Source: Melioribacter roseus P3M-2
Lineage (GTDB): Bacteria > Bacteroidota > Ignavibacteria > Ignavibacteriales > Melioribacteraceae
DNA: 64,000 nucleotides
Reading direction: 5' to 3'
Assembly (NCBI RefSeq): GCF_000279145.1
Contig: NC_018178.1
Span: 2,747,800-2,811,799, forward strand
Part shown: piece after piece, positions 58,480 to 64,000 of the stretch
Layout: each line of letters opens with the position of its first letter
Position numbering within the stretch: position 1 is the stretch's first letter
Made by a program: the position numbers and the translations under genes
The notes under the pieces: model-generated
What the model was told of the DNA's origin: nothing
What the model saw: only the letters and a program-made list of their open reading frames with translations
Databases searched by the model: none

Positions 58480-60405
58480 TTACCAGTCGTCGGTTCTGAA
58501 AGGCGAGGCGGGAAGACCCTCTTTGTTGTAAAGATTAGCGCCTTCGGGATTATCCGCCCACGCATATCGAACGGCGACCGGATTCTTAATCTCATCGCTC
58601 CAAACAATTACTTTATTGTCTTTGATTTCCGCATTAGCCCATACGAATTTTTTGTCGGCGCCTGCAATGGCAAAATGTTTTAATTGATTTCCTTTGCAAA
58701 CTAGACCTCCGCCCGTATGCGAAAAATCGATAATTATTTTGTTCCCTTCGATTCGCATCGATTTATATACCGGTCCGGAAAAAACCGGATCTTCGCCATA
58801 AGCAATTTTCATTGCCGCCAAAGCAAGTCTTTTGCCCGCGTCTTTTTTGTTTAGCGGATGTATATCGTTCCATTCGCCGATATCGATTGTTACAGCCATT
58901 CCTGTATTCGGCAAATCGAGAGCTTTTGTTTGAGCTTCCCTCAAAAGAGCCCAATTGCTGTTTGAAGGCGCCGAATCGGGTTCCATAAAATTTGCAAGTT
59001 GAACGAATAGGAACGGGAAATCACCCTGATGCCAATTGTTTCGCCAGTCCTTTATTAAAGCAGGGAAAAGACGCCTGTATTCAACCGGTCTGTCCGCATT
59101 CGATTCGCCCTGATACCAAACGACGCCTTTGATTTTATAATTGAAAAGCGGGGCTAACATTGCGTTAAAAAGTCCGCCGGGCTTCCATCGGATAAAAGTT
59201 TGACTTTCGAGCGGAGGCATTACGGCTCCGGTTTTATATTTCCAGTATCCCTTCAGGTCGATTGTCGTGTCTTTTAAAACGAGTTCGTACTGTTTGTCGG
59301 GCACGAACCCTCCATCGCCGAGATTGCTTATTACTCTAACGGTAATCAGGTTTCTGCCGGGCTTAAGAACGCCTTCGGGTAATCGGTATCTCCTCGGCGG
59401 ATATTGGTAACTGACAGTACCGATGAATTTACCGTTTACGAAAACCGAATCGGCGTCCACAATTCTGCCGAGTATAAGAAGTCCCGAACTTTTATCGGCG
59501 GATTCAGGTATCTCGATTTCTTTTCGAAACCATACCGCTCCGTTCGTTCCTTCGAGCGGGGTATTTGTCCAATATCCCGGAATTGCAATCGAATCCCAGC
59601 CGGCAGTATTCATAGCGGTCGAATACCATGGCGTATCGGGATTTTTATATCCCTCGTCTTTGCGCCTGAGCGCAGTATACCAATTATTAATTCTTACGCT
59701 GTCGCTTTTTCTGATTTTTTCGATTAAGCTATAATCCTTGAACTTTTGGAGCTCTTCGTAATAATGTGGAAATTCTTTTAAAGCTTCTTCGCTCATCCAG
59801 GCTTCGGCAGGCGAACCGCCCAAACTCGTATTTATCAGTCCGATCGGGATTTTATATTTATCGTATAACTCTCTTGCAAAAAAATAACCGACGGCGGTAA
59901 AGTCGAGAACGGTTTGAGGATTCGCTTCTGTCCATTTACCGTCCGAAAAATCTTTCTTCCTTTCGGTAAAACAATATTCGCGCGGTACGTAAAACTGTCG
60001 TATATATTTATTGCTTGAGTTTGCAATTATATCCTTATAAACGGGTTCGACCCTGCGCATCGGCAGTTCCATGTTCGACTGACCCGAACAGACCCAAACG
60101 TCTCCGATTAAAATATCGTTTATTGTAATTTTATTGGAAGCCGAGATTTCCATTTTATAGGGCCCGCCGGCATTTTGAGGAGGAATCATTATCTGCCATT
60201 TGCCTTTATCGGAAGCCGCGACGCTATAAGCGGAATCGACAAATTTGATTTCGACTTTTTCGCCTGGCGAAGCCCATCCCCATATTTTGATAGGAACTTC
60301 GCGTTGCAATATCATTCCGTCGCTTATCAATTTGGGAAGACGAACCTGCGCATAGAGAATACTTGCAAGCAAAAGGAGAATGATTGTCGATTGAAACTTT
60401 TTCAT
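58480..60405 (-). CDS. sialate O-acetylesterase (CE20-type)
   Basis: A 641-residue secreted SGNH-type esterase. Signal peptide residues 1-19 (ending LYAQ); VRLPKLISDGMILQREVPIKIWGWASPGEKVEIKF is the usual beta-domain entry; DVWVCSGQSNMELPM carries the catalytic Ser, YQGESNADRPVEYRRLFPALIKDWR the next block, and WNDIHPLNKKDAGKRLALAA the Asp/His pair. A galactose-binding-like insertion sits in the middle (WFRKEIEIPESADKSSGLLILG). It removes acetyl groups from sugars, possibly of acetylated pectin or other glycans, given the pectin locus in the same region; substrate is inferred. Confidence 0.88.
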   Translation of the reverse strand: MKKFQSTIILLLLASILYAQVRLPKLISDGMILQREVPIKIWGWASPGEKVEIKFVDSAYSVAASDKGKWQIMIPPQNAGGPYKMEISASNKITINDILIGDVWVCSGQSNMELPMRRVEPVYKDIIANSSNKYIRQFYVPREYCFTERKKDFSDGKWTEANPQTVLDFTAVGYFFARELYDKYKIPIGLINTSLGGSPAEAWMSEEALKEFPHYYEELQKFKDYSLIEKIRKSDSVRINNWYTALRRKDEGYKNPDTPWYSTAMNTAGWDSIAIPGYWTNTPLEGTNGAVWFRKEIEIPESADKSSGLLILGRIVDADSVFVNGKFIGTVSYQYPPRRYRLPEGVLKPGRNLITVRVISNLGDGGFVPDKQYELVLKDTTIDLKGYWKYKTGAVMPPLESQTFIRWKPGGLFNAMLAPLFNYKIKGVVWYQGESNADRPVEYRRLFPALIKDWRNNWHQGDFPFLFVQLANFMEPDSAPSNSNWALLREAQTKALDLPNTGMAVTIDIGEWNDIHPLNKKDAGKRLALAAMKIAYGEDPVFSGPVYKSMRIEGNKIIIDFSHTGGGLVCKGNQLKHFAIAGADKKFVWANAEIKDNKVIVWSDEIKNPVAVRYAWADNPEGANLYNKEGLPASPFRTDDW

Positions 60406-60419
60406 AAATTTCCCCCGAT

Positions 60420-61210
60420 TTAAAAATTAATTTTTACATATATCCAGTTGAACTCTTTGTCCTGCATAAAACCGATTTGTTCGCTTGAATCGTTTCGAGC
60501 ATGTTTGCCGTAGACCCATCTGGCTGTTAAATAACCGATTGCCGCCCCGAGCAATACGTCGGAAGTCCAATGATTGTCGTGATAGACTCGCGAAACTGCC
60601 GTCAAAACAGCCGGAAGATAGAAAAGAGCTTTCAGATAATCGGAATCCGTATTGTTTGCAAGAACGGTCGACAAACCGAAAGCAAGCGTGGCATGACCGG
60701 ACGGCAGAGAATGATAGTCGTCGTCAAAAAATGTAAAAGGTTTATAGAAAGAAGAACCTTTGTCCGTAAAAGGCCGAGCGCGTCCCGCAGCTGCTTTAAT
60801 AAAACCCGTAACCATGCCCGAATAGAGCATCGTTTGCATAATTTCGAACCCGATTTTAGAATAAGTTTTATTGCCCGACAGATTTCCGTACAAACCGGTC
60901 AAAAGAGCTATGGCGGGAGCCGTATAAAGATCGCCCCAGGCTTTCCCGAATTTCATCGGAAAAGAAGAATAGCGCCGCCGGTCTTTCATTACGGCGTCTC
61001 TTACGGGTTGGTCCGCTTGCATGGCAAGCAAGGCTCCGGCGCTTATTATTCCGAGCGTGATAAAATCATTCCGGTCGGCTTCGAGCGGTATCTTAACAAA
61101 TTCGATTGTTTCTTTTCCGAATTGATTCAGGTTATAACGGTTTTCTGTCTGAGCAAAAAGAAGATTGAAAGAAAAAATAGAAAGAAGGACGACTGAAAGA
61201 TTAACTTCAT
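60420..61210 (-). CDS. PAP2-family phosphatase, frame-broken in the signal peptide
   Basis: Membrane or periplasmic phosphatidic-acid-phosphatase-type enzyme. Motifs: KAAAGRARPF, SLPSGHATLAF and SRVYHDNHWTSDVLLGAAIGY make the three phosphatase motifs. The ATG at 61210 overlaps the DUF190 stop (ATGA) and reads a hydrophobic leader, but goes out of frame; one extra T in the T5 run (A5 at 61155-61159 on the + strand) gives LSIFFFAQTENRYNLNQFGKETIEFVKIPLEADRNDF and joins the enzyme. The unbroken frame alone would start at about 61031 without a signal. Substrate unknown. Confidence 0.82.
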
Positions 61211-61554
61211 TTGTTTGCCGTGTATTTAATTATTTCAGCGCGTTCGAGCGTAATCAATCCGCCCGAATTCGATTCTTCGAAGATTTTTTCGACCGTGGGA
61301 ATAAACTTTTCGATTTTTTCGGCTTCGTCCACAATTTCGATAACCAACGGCAAGTCCTCCGAGAGGCGCAAAAATTTTGCGGTGTGAATCCTGCTAGTTC
61401 CGCCATAACCCATAATTCCTTTATAAACCGTCGCGCCGGCTAAATTCGATTTGCGGGCTTCCAGCACAATCTTTTCATATACGGTTACCGTCCCGCATTT
61501 GTCGGACTCGCCCACAAAAATTCTGAGCAATTTGGCTTCGCCTGATATCCTCAT
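61207..61554 (-). CDS. DUF190 family protein
   Basis: A 115-residue PII-like (ferredoxin-fold) protein: AKLLRIFVGESDKC, LAGATVYKGIMGYGGTSRIHTAKFLRLSEDLPLVIEIVDEAEKI and GLITLERAEII are typical. DUF190 genes commonly accompany crcB and may regulate it; the role is not settled. It lies three bases after crcB and overlaps the PAP2 start by four bases, so the three genes form an operon. Confidence 0.88.
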   Translation of the reverse strand: MRISGEAKLLRIFVGESDKCGTVTVYEKIVLEARKSNLAGATVYKGIMGYGGTSRIHTAKFLRLSEDLPLVIEIVDEAEKIEKFIPTVEKIFEESNSGGLITLERAEIIKYTANK

Positions 61555-61557
61555 AAT

Positions 61558-61926
61558 TTACCTCGTTATAATATATGCAGTGTATACTCCGATGAGCGAT
61601 ACAGCTACGTTAAGCAATATATTCAGTCCGCCGAGAAGAAATTGCGATTCTTTTAAAAGATTGAGAGTTTCGAGAGAAAATGTTGAAAACGTAGTAAATC
61701 CGCCGCAGAATCCCACTCCGAGCAATAACTTCATATTCGAAGATATCAATTCGCGTTCGTCAAATCCGTAAATCAATAATCCGAGAAGGAAACTGCCCAG
61801 AAAATTTACCGCCAGAGTTCCGACGGGAAATAAAACGGGAAATATTCTGTAAAATAGAGCCGATACGTAATAGCGGAGACTCCCTCCGAAACCGGCTCCG
61901 ATAAATACTATAAAAAATTTTGCCAT
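61558..61926 (-). CDS. crcB: CrcB/Fluc fluoride channel
   Basis: A 122-residue four-helix membrane protein exporting fluoride as a dual-topology dimer. GAGFGGSLRYYVS, FPVGTLAVNFLGSFLLGLL with the conserved Asn, and GFCGGFTTFSTFSLET with the Phe box are present. I saw no fluoride riboswitch in the 88 bases before its start. Confidence 0.94.
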   Translation of the reverse strand: MAKFFIVFIGAGFGGSLRYYVSALFYRIFPVLFPVGTLAVNFLGSFLLGLLIYGFDERELISSNMKLLLGVGFCGGFTTFSTFSLETLNLLKESQFLLGGLNILLNVAVSLIGVYTAYIITR

Positions 61927-62014
61927 CGTCTAACTTTTTGTGTCTGTTACGAGTCTAAAACGTTGTAATTCAGAAATACTTCCAAAAAATATAAAATAAT
62001 AGGGAGATGCAAAA

Positions 62015-62914
62015 ATGAGACTGATTACGAAAACATTCACAATTTTGAGTTTATTGTTCATATCGTTCGGTTATTTAAATGCTCAGAGTATAATTGCCGA
62101 AAAATCATTCGATGTTTCAGCCGGTGAGAGTCTTTACGTGGAAGCTTCCGGCAGCGACGTAAAAGTTTCCGCATGGGATAAAAACAGCGTGGAAGTAAAA
62201 GTCAAAGGGAGTAAAAAAACGGCTTCGAAAGTAAAAGTTGATATCGACAGAATTGAAGACGGTGTAAAAGTGACAGTAAAGAAAAAACGGAGCGGATTTT
62301 TCGACTGGTTCGGCGGCGCAGGAGGCTCTTTGGTTGAAGTTAAAGTACCGTCCGATTTCAAACTGGAAATCGAAACTTCCGGCGGCGACATAGCCCTCTA
62401 TTCGATTAAAGGAGAAAAAAGGCTGGAAACATCGGGCGGCGACATTAAGCTTTCGAATACGAAAGGCGCTCTTACCGCTGAAACATCAGGCGGAGATATT
62501 GTAATCGATAATCATTACGGCGACGTTTCGGCTTCAACTTCAGGCGGCGACATTACGGTAAAGTCGATTAAAGGAAATGTCGATGTGTCGACTTCAGGAG
62601 GAGATATCAGAGTCCGTTCGAACGACGGCTACGTCAATGCCGAAACTTCCGGCGGCGATATTATGGTCGACCTTGACGGAAAATACAAAGGGATTAACGC
62701 CTCGACTTCGGGAGGAGACATTATAATAAATCTGCCTTCCGATATCGACGCGGACGTTCTGCTGGAAACATGGGGAGGCGATATCGACTGCGACTATCCG
62801 AACGCAAAGGAGATGTCCGTTAAAAGAGGAAAATACGAAGCGCGTTTTAATAACGGCGGCGTCAAATTGTACGCCTCGACTTCCGGCGGCGATATAGTTG
62901 TAAAAGAAAGATAA
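62015..62914 (+). CDS. DUF4097 beta-strand repeat protein, exported
   Basis: A 299-residue protein with signal peptide (ending LNAQ) and a DUF4097/polymer-forming-adhesin-like beta-solenoid. The strand-turn unit TSGGDI occurs eight times with one TWGGDI variant, spaced by 16-25 residues from about residue 124 to the C-terminus. A single hydrophobic turn FFDWFGG is found before the repeats. It is likely an envelope protein with an extended solenoid; partner and function are unknown. It is transcribed away from crcB. Confidence 0.85.
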   Translation: MRLITKTFTILSLLFISFGYLNAQSIIAEKSFDVSAGESLYVEASGSDVKVSAWDKNSVEVKVKGSKKTASKVKVDIDRIEDGVKVTVKKKRSGFFDWFGGAGGSLVEVKVPSDFKLEIETSGGDIALYSIKGEKRLETSGGDIKLSNTKGALTAETSGGDIVIDNHYGDVSASTSGGDITVKSIKGNVDVSTSGGDIRVRSNDGYVNAETSGGDIMVDLDGKYKGINASTSGGDIIINLPSDIDADVLLETWGGDIDCDYPNAKEMSVKRGKYEARFNNGGVKLYASTSGGDIVVKER

Positions 62915-62947
62915 TTTTTTCATAAGTCGAACTCAAAAGATTAATCG

Positions 62948-62974
62948 ATCCCGCTTCCATGCGGGATTTTTTTT
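62948..62974 (+). terminator. rho-independent terminator after the DUF4097 gene
   Basis: Stem ATCCCGC / GCGGGAT with loop TTCCAT and a run of T. Confidence 0.9.
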
Positions 62975-63088
62975 ATTCTGAAATAAAATCCGTTTGATTA
63001 AGGAAGAGTAATAGGCTTGTCGATTGTAAAAGTTTGCATTTTTATATAGTTTTAATTTCGCATAAAAAAATATTCGGGAAAAAATAAA

Positions 63089-63328
63089 ATGAAACTCGAC
63101 TGGTCAGATTTTACGGGCAAAGTTCTCAATATCACTATGAACGAAAATTACGGAGTAGTTTACGGAAAAGAAAACTCCGACCACCCGGCATTTTACGAGA
63201 TTGTATTCAAGACCGGAAAACTTGTAGGAGCATACGACGACGGACTTTTGCTCGAAGCAAAAAGAGAAGATAAAACATTCAATATTTTCGTACCATTCAG
63301 CTCGATAAAATGCGTCGAAATATTCTGA
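63089..63328 (+). CDS. hypothetical protein, 79 residues
   Basis: Unrecognised small soluble protein, no signal peptide: MKLDWSDFTGKVLNITMNEN, YEIVFKTGKLVGAYDDGLLLEAKREDKTFNIFVPFSSIKCVEIF. The strand-rich ending resembles small RNA-binding Sm/Hfq-like folds (a short barrel with a final V-x-I-F strand), but this is only an impression. It is co-located with the T9SS plug gene, whose start overlaps its 3' end. Confidence 0.65.
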   Translation: MKLDWSDFTGKVLNITMNENYGVVYGKENSDHPAFYEIVFKTGKLVGAYDDGLLLEAKREDKTFNIFVPFSSIKCVEIF

Positions 63329-64000
63329 TATTTTTTTCCTGCTCTATGGCGTAATTAATGCAGCCGGTATCGAGATTAAAAGTCTCAAAGTCTATTCTAC
63401 AGGAGACGAAACTTCTTTTCCGTTAATCGACGCAAAAGCCGAACCGAAGCAGACTGTTACGATAGAATTCGACGTTAATTCGAATTCTCCTCCTAATTTC
63501 AATATTGTCTTCCGTTTTTGCGATAAGAACTGGAAGCCTTATGAAGACGCATTCCTTTTGAATCAGAGGTACAATACCGAATATTATCTCAATTTTCAGA
63601 GACTGCCGCTTCACATCGAAGGGGCGCGATATCATTATACGGGAGCTTTCCCGAATAAGAACGTTACTTTTCCGTTTTCGGGCAAGTGGAAATTCTATGT
63701 CGTCGATTCCTACGATCCAGCGACCGTGTTTGCCGAAGGGAATTTTTATGTGGTTTATCCGGAAATTAAGCCGATAACGGTTTTGCATAAAGAACGGTTT
63801 CAGGGCAACGAACCCGATATTCCCGCTCTTGCCAGAACAATTTCGATTAATACCGAATTCAGAATTCCCGATTCGCTCTACCCGTCGGAAATAATGGGAG
63901 TCGAAATAATTGAAAACAGGAAGATCGGCTATCCGGTTATAATCGATCCGGCGCATACGAACGACGAGCGTTTTTACGAATGGAACGGCAATAACGAATT
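63310..64000 (+). CDS. DUF5103 / T9SS plug protein, 3' end beyond window, start frame-broken
   Basis: The frame from 63339 onward reads AAGIEIKSLKVYSTGDETSFPLID and NTEYYLNFQRLPLHIEG, FPNKNVTFPFSGKWKFYVVDSYDP, the DUF5103 family that plugs the SprA T9SS translocon. The gene continues past 64000. ATG 63310 overlaps the 79-residue gene and reads M-R-R-N-I-L-I-F-F, then stops; one extra T in the T7 run 63331-63337 gives a signal peptide continuing into AAGIEIK. This gene supports a T9SS in the organism, matching the PNPFNP cargo proteins. Confidence 0.85.

Noticed and set aside
61927..62014. Fluoride riboswitch before crcB
   Set aside because: I looked on the minus strand for the conserved pseudoknot and GATGG-type segments and saw none.
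62380..62900. Regular repeats considered as a CRISPR array
   Set aside because: The periodicity is in protein units (TSGGDI) with variable codons; no identical direct DNA repeats with unique spacers, and no cas genes.

Overview
The window reads as a chromosome segment of a Bacteroidota/Ignavibacteriota-type bacterium, most likely a Melioribacter-like member of the Ignavibacteriales. The reasons are several secreted enzymes ending in the PNPFNP-type sorting domain of the type IX secretion system (T9SS), a PorV-like outer-membrane protein, a DUF5103-type T9SS plug protein, an 11-subunit complex I locus without nuoEFG, and promoter-like motifs of the TTTG-N20-TAATTT kind. The genus is an inference; nothing here fixes it.

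Bases 1-24213 form a pectin and rhamnogalacturonan utilisation locus, all on the + strand. It starts with a short catabolic operon (aldo/keto reductase, YiaK-like diketogulonate reductase, ThuA-like protein). Then come a beta-helix surface protein, two PL1 pectate lyases, a GH43, a TonB-dependent receptor with two companion envelope proteins, GH105, GH28, PL10 and a CE8 pectinesterase. Together they would de-esterify and cleave pectin outside the cell, take up the oligomers through the receptor and finish depolymerisation in the periplasm. No SusD-like gene is present.

Bases 24298-38915 are mostly housekeeping: clpS, a YchF-type GTPase, pepD, an acyl-CoA ligase, a SPOR protein, an esterase-like protein, tRNA-Leu(CAA) followed by a broken GIY-YIG gene and a DUF1593 protein, atpDC, a superoxide dismutase with a possible Tat signal, an IscA-type protein, a membrane pyrophosphatase and a lipid A deacylase-like protein. 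Bases 39025-52330 hold complex I (nuoABCDHIJKLMN, - strand) and a divergent proton-translocating transhydrogenase (pntAA-AB-B). This makes an energy-conservation block.

Bases 52400-58440 are a visibly AT-richer accessory island. It holds four secreted HEAT-like paralogues (one broken). Two of them share an almost identical 282-bp 3' module. Between these two lies a large secreted protein with an HEEIH metallopeptidase-type motif, and a G9 tract sits in its promoter region. A small T9SS-cargo protein follows. This is the least explained part of the window and the best candidate for an undescribed system.

Bases 58480-64000 carry a CE20 sialate O-acetylesterase, PAP2 phosphatase, DUF190 plus CrcB fluoride exporter, a DUF4097 repeat protein, a small unknown protein and the start of the T9SS plug gene.

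A recurring oddity is that seven genes for exported proteins are broken at A/T homopolymers. Each break is repaired by adding one base, and most lie in the signal-peptide region. Homopolymer sequencing errors are the simplest explanation. Even so, the restriction to secreted proteins, while intact A6-A7 runs occur in cytoplasmic genes, deserves a check. Reading-frame repairs below are my own reconstruction.
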